A stretch of DNA of 64,000 nt from positions 454,279,731-454,343,730 of the forward strand of contig CM062810.1 of NCBI GenBank assembly GCA_031772625.1. Reading direction: 5' to 3'. Under the pieces are notes generated by a model. It was not told the DNA's origin. It did not search any database and worked only from the letters and a program-made list of their open reading frames with translations. The stretch is from Pinus tabuliformis (taxonomy: Eukaryota > Streptophyta > Pinopsida > Pinales > Pinaceae). Of this stretch, positions 33,974 to 43,117 are shown one piece after another; within the stretch, counting starts at the first letter, position 1, and each line of letters begins with the position of its first letter. Both the position numbers and the translations under genes were made by a program.

Positions 33974-35025
33974 TGTTATAGACATTTTTGTGCCTTACAG
34001 CATGAAGCATGAAATGTCCATAATCTAAGGGATCCAAAGTCCCTAAACATGTTGTTCCTACCCCTAGAGGAACAAGGTCAGCAAACCACAGCACTGAAAA
34101 TCAGTTCTCCACCTGAAAACACTCAAAAACAAGCAATTTCGGGATCATGTCAACTGCTCCACTGAGCATCTGCGCTGAATGTCAACTGCCCCTCTCTGTA
34201 CCTGCGTTGAATGTCAAATCCAACAAAGGCTACCTGCGCTGAGCGAGATTGGACAAGTGGCACAGTCATTCTTCAAGGTGTCAATGCCCAGGAAGCTTCC
34301 AAAATGACACTTGGATCAGAGAATTCGCCCAGTGATGAGTAAGAGGTTCTTAAACTCCAAGTGGAAGCAAGGATCTCCAAGTGGACTCAAGAACTTAAGT
34401 ATAACTGAAGTGGGAGAGGACACTAGTCAGCTCTCAAGCTGACTCATCCTTTCTCCAAAACTCCTATATATAGAGCTCTCTCATGAGGTCTAAGGAGGCG
34501 GGAATTTTGTGAATGTAAGGAAGTGCTGTTGGTTTGAGTTTAGAGCTATTGGGTGATTGCTTTGAAGGAGGTGAAGAGGAGATTTCTTTCTGCTGGGAGG
34601 TGTTGCTGGATTGGGCCTCTTATGGTTGTAACACTCTCAGAACTTTACTTCTTCCATTAATAAAGCATTTGAGGTTCTTCTATATGCATGTGTCTCAATG
34701 GTGTATTGTTATACTTGTGTATTTGATTTATTCTAATCCTTGAATCAATTATGAATGTATGCTTCTTGTAGTTTCCCTCTCTTGCCTTTTTGCAGGATCT
34801 TTGTGTAGCTGGGCCAGTGAAAGAGCAAGGAACTGGGAACAAGCAGCAAGGAGAGAAGATTGGATCAATCATTAGCGAAAGACATCAGTTAGTGGATCCC
34901 TTTCTCCCCTATTTTACTTTCATCAAGAAGAAACCTTAGATAGCTTTGCTTCGGTTGTTGCTGAGGTACTATCACCCTTAGAGTGGGATAGGGTCATTCC
35001 GTATTGGATACTTTTCCCTACAACA
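33974..35025 (+). repeat. E6 5' LTR
   Basis: 1052 bp. It contains a TATA box TATATATA at 34465-34472 and AATAAA at 34659-34664, giving a plausible promoter and polyadenylation layout about 190 bp apart. It aligns end to end with 41647-42698. Confidence 0.95.
34465..34472 (+). promoter_or_regulatory. E6 LTR TATA box
   Basis: TATATATA in a GC-containing context (CTCC before, GAGCTC after). It is repeated in the 3' LTR near 42138-42146, and a similar box is in the E1 LTR near 6567. Confidence 0.7.
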
Positions 35026-35026
35026 A

Positions 35027-35053
35027 ATTGGCGACTCCGCTGGGGATCGAACC
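35027..35053 (+). promoter_or_regulatory. E6 primer binding site
   Basis: ATTGGCGACTCCGCTGGGGA and the following TCGAACCC are complementary to a tRNA 3' end plus the T-arm (GGGTTCGATCCCC on the tRNA side). Arg tRNA has been reported as primer for related Ogre-type elements; I assign it only tentatively. Confidence 0.8.
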
Positions 35054-36529
35054 CAGAATCTCTGGGGATTGTATCTTGTTGGTTGTTTGTGTTTTTGCTA
35101 CTCATTTCATAAACACAGGGAGTACCGAATCGAACTGCATTTGGATCTTTCAAATGCAAAGTAGAGGGCAGCTACTCTAGCTCAGTTTCTGAGCATGTTT
35201 ATGATTTGAAGAGCTGATCCACAAGGACTCTGAACAGCTCTTAGTGATAGCTTTTCATCCTCCTAATTACCCTCTAGTGTGTACTTGACTGATAGCTTCT
35301 GATTTGGCCAAAAACTGTGAATTTTTTAGCAATCTGTGACCCGGAAACCAAGAGAAACGAAAGTTTCGTTCTTCAGTGCAGGCTGTGTGAAGGCTGTCTG
35401 CATTTCAGCGCAGTTCCCGAAGGGGCTACCTGTGCTGAATGTCAAACTGACAGTGTACTACCTGTGCTGAACCAGTCTTGCCTTGTGCTACTGGGGTTTC
35501 CTGCTGTTTCTTGCCTTGTTTTCATCCTTGTTTTTGCTGCTTGTTAAGTCAATGTACCTATCTGAAACCAACTTTCCTTGCCACTATTCCGCCTCAGTTG
35601 TATAAAGAAACTGTGTTTGTTCTTTGTGTATTTCTTACATCATTTACAGTTTCCCATAACGAAAAGCGAACTAGTCTTGCTGTGGCCTCTTAGATCCAGA
35701 ACTGTGATAAGTGTCGTAGTGATCTTAAGAGTTAGTTTGTTTGCTGTTCATAGCTGATTGAGCTTTTGCTTTCGTCATATGGTTTGAATTTATATATTTC
35801 TAGTGTCGAAACAAGTAAACCTTAAGGTGTCTTTCGATTTTGGACAAGCTTGTTTGCTTTCACTTGAAATTGAATTCGAAATTATACAACAGCTTTCTTT
35901 TTGTAATACATCAACATTAAGAAAGAGAAAAGAAATACCTGCATTTTGCATTTGCATTTTTGATAAGTTTGCATGATTGATCTAGGAGAAAGTGCATTAG
36001 TGTGTGCTTTATGATCTGTGTGAAAAGATGATGTCTTTCTTTTCCCTCAGTAGTTAGGATTTTCAAAGTTAAAAGATTATAAAGCTTGCTTATCATCTTG
36101 AACTGCATTTAGGAATTTGTACCAATACATCTCGTGGTGATCCTAAAAGACAAACTGCTAAACAAGATCAACTTAAAATATATTGAATGAACCTAACAAC
36201 ACTTTGCAACATAACGCTCACAGTAGAGGTCTAGGTAGAGACGTGTTCCGGCGTCGTTAAACGTAGTGACTGTCGATCTCTACGAAGGTGGGCGATTCCT
36301 CCTGAGGGACGATAGCACTAATACGGACTTGTGCTCCCACGTATCGTCGCGTATATATTGGGAGACCCCTATAGAAATTTATCCTTTATCCTTAGGAAGC
36401 CGTGTCGGCCGCCCTACTGATCGCGATGCACTGAACACAGCATTCACGAAGATCGACCACCCGTACCGTAAAACGTATTCTGTGGTTTCACGAAAGGTTT
36501 GGCACACCCTCTGCCTAGATCTCCAGAGC
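35054..36529 (+). other. E6 5' leader
   Basis: About 1.5 kb without a recognised coding domain. One frame near 36266-36652 is open for 128 codons but starts at GTG and overlaps the structured modules, so I treat it as a shadow. GTCGTTAAACG near 36254 resembles the module loop motif. Confidence 0.6.
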
Positions 36530-36664
36530 AGTTTCTTTTGGCCTTTTTCAAACTCTATAACTGAAAAAGTCCAACCGAGCATTTGTCACTTCGGGCTCGT
36601 TAAAACATCGAAGGAGACTAGAGTCATCTTTAGCTTTTTCTCGACTCTTTAAAACTGAAAAAGC
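36530..36664 (+). other. E6 upstream pseudoknot-like modules P1-P3
   Basis: P1: AGTTT (36530-36534) with AAACT (36550-36554), interleaved with CTTTTTC (36543-36549) and GAAAAAG (36563-36569). P2: CGAGC (36576-36580) with GCTCG (36595-36599), interleaved with CTTCG (36589-36593) and CGAAG (36609-36613). P3: AGAGTC (36620-36625) with GACTCT (36643-36648), interleaved with GCTTTTTC (36633-36640) and GAAAAAGC (36657-36664). P3 has a 7-nt first loop, 2-nt junction and 8-nt A-rich third loop, close to a textbook H-type pseudoknot. All lie just upstream of gag. Confidence 0.7.
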
Positions 36665-36755
36665 AAGTTGTGTCTAAAAGCGTCTAATAAAATTCATTCA
36701 ATTCGGAAACATAATTCCCCTTTTTGTATTTTAGTTGATCGATTAATCCGCAACC

Positions 36756-38225
36756 GTGGAAGAAAGTCAATTGAAACCCCGTCATTCGCGGAGGCTTGCG
36801 AGTCAACCGTCTTTGTCTCCGGAATCGAAAGTAGTACGGACGAAGCGAACTCGCTTGACCGGGTCAAAATCTCCCATTAAAGTTAGAACAATAGTTCCAA
36901 CAACATCTGAGATCCCGGTCACTCCAAGTATTTCTGGAATCCCTGCCTCTATTGAAGAAGTTCAACAGCCACAGAAGGACAGTAACACTGATCCTGGTCT
37001 GAGAACAAGTACTTGCATAATTGAACCAGTTCCATCTGTAACCGGTCTAGAGAGTTCTGTTCCTCAAACAACTGTCGTTGTCGAAACAACCCCTTCTTCG
37101 GCACCAGAAATCTTTTACGGACCTGACGGTCTTCCTCTTCCACCTGGTCTGATTGCAATAGAGGAAATCATAGAGGACCCGCAAGCAAATACTCCAACTC
37201 ATTTTGGAGTGGGTGTCACTCTTTTTCCTTCTCCATCAGAAGTTTGTCCATCACCAGTGGAGGTTCCTGTAGAATCGCTAGGAAGTTTATTGGATAGACT
37301 TAAAATGTTTGAGCAACCGTCGACATCTAGGACTGTGTCGAATGACACAGCCACGGCAGAACTCCCTACCGCCACTCCGACGATGTTCGCCGGTGTACCT
37401 GCTGTCCTAACTAGCTCTCAACAGCTAGAAGGAGTCCACCCAGGGACTATTACGACAGCATGGTCTGTTCCAGTTTGTTCTTCCGGTATAATACCCGGTA
37501 ATTCTTATATTGAAACTAGACAAATTGATCCCTATGGAGGTCAATTTGGGCCATCCAGTCCTCAAAGGCAATCCATACCCTTGAGCTCCGGATTGCTACC
37601 GTATGGGGGGCAATATGCCCTTTCATTACCCCCTCCAGGAGGATACCCATACGGCAGTTCTCAACAGTATTCAGGTTTGACTGAAGTGACGACAAGTGGT
37701 TGGGTACCTATGTTACCCCAACAGCCAAGAGTTGTGTATTCTATGCAACAATGTGTACCTATGTCTAGCATCCCGACGACGCCAGCTATTGTAACCGTGT
37801 CGCAAGTTCAAACGATGCCTGTTGTATGTCAACCCCAGGTTGTAATGCAACAGCCCCTTGACCCTGCAACACAACCACAATCGCCAACTGCCGGGACGAC
37901 ACAGGTACAAACGGGTATAATAACCCCGCATCTTGGTCCGTCGGTTAGTATAGCACAACAAAACATGGCTTCACAGCCATGGATGGTGCAGTACCAACAA
38001 CCACAGTTCCAACAGGTGTACCAAGGATCTGAGCAACAGATCTTTGCGAATAGTGGACAACCCTATATTCAGAACGGGTTAAATCAACCACTTTACAGTG
38101 GTCAAGTCCACCAGCCGTATCAGTCATACCAGCATCAATTGCATTATGTTGGTATGCAAAGGCCTACTGCTCAGGCGATTCCATCGTATCCTGGGTACGC
38201 CTCACCAAACCTGAATCAACAGTGA
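36756..38225 (+). CDS. E6 gag, Pro/Gln-rich N-terminal section
   Basis: 489 codons open without interruption. The start is basic (RHSRRLASQ, VRTKRTRLTG), then Pro/Thr/Ser-rich, then strongly Gln/Pro/Tyr-rich (YQSYQHQLHY) and probably disordered. There is no ATG at its start: an in-frame stop lies at 36744-36746 and the first codons are GCA-ACC-GTG, where E1 has ATG-GTG. It ends at TGA 38223-38225, six bases before an in-frame ATG that opens the capsid domain. Expression may need a non-AUG start, splicing from the leader, or may be lost. The role is probably a Gag N-terminal extension. Confidence 0.65.
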   Translation: MEESQLKPRHSRRLASQPSLSPESKVVRTKRTRLTGSKSPIKVRTIVPTTSEIPVTPSISGIPASIEEVQQPQKDSNTDPGLRTSTCIIEPVPSVTGLESSVPQTTVVVETTPSSAPEIFYGPDGLPLPPGLIAIEEIIEDPQANTPTHFGVGVTLFPSPSEVCPSPVEVPVESLGSLLDRLKMFEQPSTSRTVSNDTATAELPTATPTMFAGVPAVLTSSQQLEGVHPGTITTAWSVPVCSSGIIPGNSYIETRQIDPYGGQFGPSSPQRQSIPLSSGLLPYGGQYALSLPPPGGYPYGSSQQYSGLTEVTTSGWVPMLPQQPRVVYSMQQCVPMSSIPTTPAIVTVSQVQTMPVVCQPQVVMQQPLDPATQPQSPTAGTTQVQTGIITPHLGPSVSIAQQNMASQPWMVQYQQPQFQQVYQGSEQQIFANSGQPYIQNGLNQPLYSGQVHQPYQSYQHQLHYVGMQRPTAQAIPSYPGYASPNLNQQ

Positions 38226-38231
38226 CCATTC

Positions 38232-38783
38232 ATGGCAACTTTAGAGTTACCAGATTTACATCGATTGACGAACGATCCGATTGCCTATGCCCATTGGTGG
38301 CCAGCGATTCCTCACAAGCTTCCTTCGGACATTCCTAAGTTCAATGGAAATCCTGGCGAAGACCCGTCGAATCATGTGATGACTTTTCATCTGTGGTGTT
38401 CATCGAACACCTTGAATGATGATTCGATAAGGCTTCACCTTTTCCAGAGGACATTGACTGGTCCGGCGGCTAAATGGTATATTGAATTACCTAGAGCCTC
38501 TTTCGACAATTTCAGTTCCCTAGCCACGACTTTCTTAACCCACTTTCAGTTACCTATAAGGTACGAAACTGGAACAGAGATCTTAACCAATTTCAAGCAG
38601 ACAATGGCCACGCATATATCCGATCATATACATGAGTGGCATCGTCGTCGCAGAATGGTAAAGACTTATGTTCCAGATCAGCTATTAGCTGAGTGGTTTA
38701 TAAAGTCGCTTCTTCCTGCTATAACAGAAGATGTGGCCAAGGGAGGGGTCGTAACAGAGGAGCAGGTTATTGCTCGTGCCTAG
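38232..38783 (+). CDS. E6 gag, capsid domain
   Basis: 184 codons from ATG in the same frame as the preceding section. KFNGNPGEDPSNHVMTFHLW, RLHLFQRTLTGPAAKWYIELP and FLTHFQLPIRY match the retrotransposon Gag fold of plant gypsy elements. The last residues VVTEEQVIARA are followed by TAG (38781-38783), one base from a Gln codon, and similar sequence continues in frame. Capsid assembly would be its function. Confidence 0.85.
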   Translation: MATLELPDLHRLTNDPIAYAHWWPAIPHKLPSDIPKFNGNPGEDPSNHVMTFHLWCSSNTLNDDSIRLHLFQRTLTGPAAKWYIELPRASFDNFSSLATTFLTHFQLPIRYETGTEILTNFKQTMATHISDHIHEWHRRRRMVKTYVPDQLLAEWFIKSLLPAITEDVAKGGVVTEEQVIARA

Positions 38784-39626
38784 TATTTAGACTTAGTATA
38801 TACTCAGTCTGGCACGCTCTATGATAAGATACCTGATGCCCCCAGACCAGAATTTTCAATCCCTCCTCCTCCTGGATCAAATAGTGACTCTCATGCAGGC
38901 GACAGTGTGATTGGCATTGCAAACACAAAGTCGACAAGGGATTCGAATAAGAAAACCCGTAAGACTTCGAATCAAAAATCAAATCAAGAAATTCTTGCTT
39001 CGGAAATAAATGCCATATCTGCAGATAAAGGCAAAAATTCCAATCAACCAGGAAGCAAGAATAAGCAAAACAAAGAGAAGAAGAAGAAACAGGGTGAGTC
39101 ATCTCCTGGAAAGAATTCTTCGAACTCTCCTAGGAAAGGAAAACCAAAAAGTCCATGTTTTATATGTGACGAGGATCATTGGACAACAGACTGTCCGTAC
39201 AAAGCTGAGCTTAAAAGATTCTTAAAGAATTCACAAACCCCAGCTGTGTTAACTGATCCGTTTCCGAATCCAGGTCAAAATCTGGTTGATAGTGGAAATG
39301 CTTCCCCATGCCAGGTGCTAATGTTGTCGACCTCCAAGCAATGGAATGATGCTTCGATTTCGACAAGGAACAGGGATTACGAGAATCCGCAGTTGTCGAA
39401 CAGCAAGGGAAAAGATGAACCAAGCAGTTCGACGACAACTTCGACAGAAGTTGTGCCACCATTTATTACGGGGAGCATTCCAATGATCCATAGAAGCAAT
39501 CATTCTCTCCAAAATATTGGAGTAATTTTCCTAAAAGACCCCACTTTGATGGGTACTTTGGCCCTACCGTCTCTGAATAATTTGGCGGAAATGGCCACAA
39601 TGGAATATGAAACCTTCTATTTTTAA
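38784..39626 (+). CDS. E6 gag, nucleocapsid tail with zinc knuckle
   Basis: Still in the same frame: YLDLVYTQSGTLYDKIPD, a lysine-rich stretch with KNKQNKEKKKKQGESS, then CFICDEDHWTTDC (39156-39194). Its spacing C-x2-C-x3-H-x4-C is one residue shorter than the usual CCHC. A Ser/Thr-rich tail ends at the stop 39624-39626. No protease or RT follows, so Gag is the only protein of this element. The first in-frame ATG after the preceding stop is at 38907. Confidence 0.75.
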   Translation, partial: YLDLVYTQSGTLYDKIPDAPRPEFSIPPPPGSNSDSHAGDSVIGIANTKSTRDSNKKTRKTSNQKSNQEILASEINAISADKGKNSNQPGSKNKQNKEKKKKQGESSPGKNSSNSPRKGKPKSPCFICDEDHWTTDCPYKAELKRFLKNSQTPAVLTDPFPNPGQNLVDSGNASPCQVLMLSTSKQWNDASISTRNRDYENPQLSNSKGKDEPSSSTTTSTEVVPPFITGSIPMIHRSNHSLQNIGVIFLKDPTLMGTLALPSLNNLAEMATMEYETFYF

Positions 39627-39633
39627 TGGATCT

Positions 39634-40495
39634 AAAGCTTCGAGGATAGTTCCCATCTCATGTCAACCTCGTTAAAAAATAAACGCAAGATCGAGTAGTT
39701 TTAGCATAAAGTTCATGCTCGTTAAAAAATAAACGCAAGATCCGAGCAGTTTTAGCACATAGTTCATGCTCGTTAAAAAATAAACATAAGATTGTGAGCA
39801 AGCTTTCCCTTAGAGTTCAAGCTCATTCAGAAAAATGAACCGGTAAATAACCATTTGAGATCGTAAATTCATCAGCCATAAAAGCCTTGGTCGTGTTTGT
39901 GTACCGTCACCTCCACTTTTCATTTGGCCGATCATTCACCTCCATTTGTGTGTTTACCTCTTTTGAGAAACAGCTGCGAAGAGTGATTTCACCTAGCCAT
40001 CCTTGTGACACTGCCGTGATTGGAAAATTCCAACCTGTAGCTGGAATCTGCTGCTATCCTTGTTTATCACTCGTTCCTCAAAAGACGAGTCTTCTTTGAG
40101 CTCTTTTCATCTGACTCGTAAAATATGAAAAGTTTGCCGAGTTTTGGCCTTCCAGCTCGTTAAACGACCGGAAGAGCTATCCCTCCTCTAGATTTTAATC
40201 TTTTTGGACCTGAGGGATTATTGCACAAAAAGATCGAGTGCTTGTTTTGTTCGGCTCGTTAAAAGTACCGAAAACTCATCCCTTCTGTATTGTTTTATAC
40301 TTTTTCGGACTTAAGGGATTAGATGACGAAAAAGGAATTTTGGAGTTAACTTTCTGTACCTTTTCAGACTCTCTAAAAATGAAAAGGACCGAGTTTTCTT
40401 TGTCGTTAGACTCGTTAAAATGATTAAATAGCGACAAACTTGTCTTTAGACGAGAACGAGTTTCCCTATCGCTAGGCTAGTTAAAACATAGCGAT
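39634..40495 (+). other. E6 downstream pseudoknot-like module array P4-P15
   Basis: P4-P7 lie in 50-bp repeats (39634-39840). P8: ACGAGTC (40085) with GACTCGT (40113), CTTTTCAT (40103) with ATGAAAAG (40125). P9: CGAG (40138)/CTCG (40156), CTTCC (40149)/GGAAG (40170). P10: ATCCCTC (40179)/GAGGGAT (40212), ATCTTTTTG (40198)/CAAAAAGAT (40226). P11: CGAG (40235)/CTCG (40255), TTCGG (40250)/CCGAA (40268). P12: ATCCCTT (40278)/AAGGGAT (40313), CTTTTTCG (40300)/CGAAAAAG (40327). P13: GAGT (40343)/ACTC (40368), CCTTTTCA (40359)/TGAAAAGG (40380). P14: CGAGT (40390)/ACTCG (40410), TTTGTCG (40399)/CGACAAA (40432). P15: ATCGCTA (40468)/TAGCGAT (40489), its other helix decayed. Confidence 0.7.
39665..39840 (+). 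repeat. E6 CTCGTTAAAAAATAAAC repeats
   Basis: Three copies of CTCGTTAAAAAATAAAC about 50-55 bp apart, and a degenerate fourth ending in GTTCA...TGAAC (39815-39819 and 39836-39840). E1 has a matching set at 4083-4285 whose first two units close with GGGTT...AACCC instead. Confidence 0.85.
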
Positions 40496-41646
40496 GGGCT
40501 TGCCCGAAGGGTAGGTTATAGAACAAGCATATGTTATCCTCCTCAAGCTTGACAAAAATAAAGAGGTACTGGTCAGAAATGACTGGGGAAAAATTGGGAG
40601 AACCTCGAAGCTTTAGTCGTAGCAAGTCGCTCTTGAACATGACACTTTTCCTCCGTACCACATCGGGTTGGGTTGTTTCATTCACCGGTCTCATCACCAT
40701 GGTCTTCACCAAACCATCCATTTGGGGTAATGCTACCGATCCATCGCATCAGTGTCGTTATATGTTCAAGAGATGTCGTTCAGAAAGAGTCAACCGTGTC
40801 CCATCCACTGCCATACATTATCCTTCATCCATCCATGATCGCCACCCTGAATCATATGTCACAGATTGTATTCACCTCCACTAAAATCATTAGCTCCGTT
40901 CCATGTCACTGATGTGGGATTCATTAAGGCCCTCCTTTGACGGATCGCTTCTTGTCAACTTCAGCTCATCATCCAAGAAGTTGATCTAGGAACAACCCCC
41001 TTCAGTACTTTGAAGCTTGCATGCCTCAATGGCAAGTTTCTCACTTCCGGCGACAGGTATACATCAATGACCTTCGACCAGAAGATTTTGCGTGGTGTTC
41101 GACGCCAAGTCCTTTATTCACACCACGTAAATTGTACTACAGTACCTTGAGGGTCATTATCATTATCGGTGATTCCTCTCATGCTTGTTAACGGTTTTCA
41201 TTATTGACCGGTAATCAAGCGATGTCTTTTCATGTTCGACTTCAGCGCAGTTCTCACATGGATCGACTTGTACTTAGAGTGAAGATCGAACGAGTTTGAA
41301 GACCCCGGATCTAGTTTCATCCATCCGGGCTGCGATATATATTTAGGAAATATAAAGACATTTGTCATGTACATCATTGCAGCAGATGATCATCCTACTC
41401 AAAGGATGATAATTTCAGCAGAGAATTATCAGTCTACAATCAGACAATCGTCTGTTCTATGTACCAAAATGAATTTATAAAGCTGAGCATGGGAATGCCC
41501 GCCTCAGCTAGATCATGAAAGCAGAATGAAAAATGATGTATTGTATTGTATCTTATTACAGGTCACCTCTCAGCGATTGAATGAACTTCGGATCCTCCTG
41601 ATAAAGCATTTCACCCGATAAACGACCTCATACTTTAGGGGGCAAC
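40496..41646 (+). other. E6 3' non-coding tail
   Basis: No coding domain. A second hairpin cluster is present: ATCATCC...GGATGAT near 41388-41409, GATAATT...AATTATC near 41408-41430, CAGAC...GTCTG near 41436-41448. The matching part of E1 (about 5835-5900) keeps the first and last. The purine tract TTTAGGGGGCAAC precedes the 3' LTR. Confidence 0.65.
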
Positions 41647-42698
41647 TGTTATAGACATTTTTGTGCCTTACAGCATGAAGCATGAAATGTCCATAATCTA
41701 AGGGATCCAAAGTCCCTAAACATGTTGTTCCTACCCCTAGAGGAACAAGGTCAGCAAACCACAGCACTGAAAATCAGTTCTCCACCTGAAAACACTCAAA
41801 AACAAGCAATTTCGGGATCATGTCAATTGCTCCACTGAGCATCTGCGCTGAATGTCAACTGCCCCTCTCTGTACCTGCGTTGAATGTCAAATCCAACAAA
41901 GGCTACCTGCGCTGAGCGAGATTGGACAAGTGGCACAGTCATTCTTCAAGGTGTCAATGCCCAGGAAGCTTCCAAAATGACACTTGGATCAGGGAATTCG
42001 CCCAGTGATGAGTAAGAGGTTCTTAAACTCCAAGTGGAAGCAAGGATCTCCAAGTGGACTCAAGAACTGAAGTATAACTGAAGTGGGAGAGGACACTAGT
42101 CAGCTCTCAAGCTGACTCATCCTTTCTCCAAAACTCCTATATATAGAGCTCTCTCATGAGGTCTAAGGAGGCGGGAATTTTGTGAATGTAAGGAAGTGCT
42201 GTTGGTTTGAGTTTAGAGCTATTGGGTGATTGCTTTGAAGGAGGTGAAGAGGAGATTTCTTTCTGCTAGGAGGTGTTGCTGGATTGGGCCTCTTATGGTT
42301 GTAACACTCTCAGAACTTTACTTCTTCCATTAATAAAGCATTTGAGGTTCTTCTATATGCATGTGTCTCAATGGTGTATTGTTATACTTGTGTATTTGAT
42401 TTATTCTAATCCTTGAATCAATTATGAATGTATGCTTCTTGTAGTTTCCCTCTCTTGCCTTTTTGCAGGATCTTTGTGTAGCTGGGCCAGTGAAAGAGCA
42501 AGGAACTGGGAACAAGCAGCAAGGAGAGAAGATTGGATCAATCATTAGCGAAAGACATCGGTTAGTGGATCCCTTTCTCCCCTATTTTACTTTCATAAAG
42601 AAGAAACCTTAGATAGCTTTGCTTCGGTTGTTGCTGAGGTACTATCACCCTTAGAGTGGGATAGGGTCATTCCATATTGGATACTTTTCCCTACAACA
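41647..42698 (+). repeat. E6 3' LTR
   Basis: 1052 bp, almost identical to 33974-35025, ending CTACAACA followed by CCTTC. It contains the second TATA box near 42138 and AATAAA at 42332-42337. Confidence 0.95.
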
Positions 42699-42703
42699 CC
42701 TTC

Positions 42704-43117
42704 TCAGCAACCCCCTTCCAGAATAGAGTAAGAAAATAAATTCGCCCCTCTAAGCTCACAAATAGAGGAAACTCAAGAAGCAGACATCCAAAAATCAACC
42801 CCCCTCACAAAAGGTACCCCCTTTTCTCCCAAGGGGGCAAGCCTTACTGAGAGTTCCAAAGGAAACACTGTAGAAGTCGGGGAAGTTGAGCAAGAATCTG
42901 AAGGCTCGGAGGAAGAAGGAAAAATAGGAGAATCCGAAGCCTCGACAAGGAGATCCACAAGAGGCCGCAAAAAAGATCAGGAAAAAAGGCAGCTGGAAAC
43001 TTTCAAAGACAAGCACCAAGCCAGCCAGCCAACTCTTGAGAAGCTATTAGTGACAAAACCTAAGATGGTGAGAAATCAGCCCCAAGTCTCCAAGGAATCC
43101 AACCAGAAATAAAAATT
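42704..43117 (+). pseudogene. LINE ORF1, C-terminal remnant
   Basis: LINE sequence continues after E6 with a low-complexity acidic and Ser-rich stretch that fits the tail of plant L1 ORF1. Stops and shifts prevent a single reading frame. Confidence 0.55.

Larger units (their letters stand above)
33974..42698 (+). mobile_element. E6: young gag-only LTR retrotransposon, TSD CCTTC
   Basis: Both LTRs are 1052 bp (33974-35025 and 41647-42698), TGTTATAG to CTACAACA, and I count about seven differences (roughly 99.3 percent identity). CCTTC flanks both ends exactly. The 6.6-kb interior has a primer site, a long leader, a gag frame with zinc knuckle, then 2 kb of non-coding DNA and a polypurine tract; protease, RT and integrase are absent. 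It is a non-autonomous element that needs pol from another element. It resembles the published TR-GAG concept, but I do not recognise the family. Its non-coding parts carry the pseudoknot-like array. Confidence 0.95.

Noticed and set aside
36266..36652. 128-codon frame in the E6 leader, considered as an Ogre-type extra ORF
   Set aside because: It starts at GTG, has no recognisable domain and overlaps the structured modules P1-P3, so coding is less likely than RNA structure.
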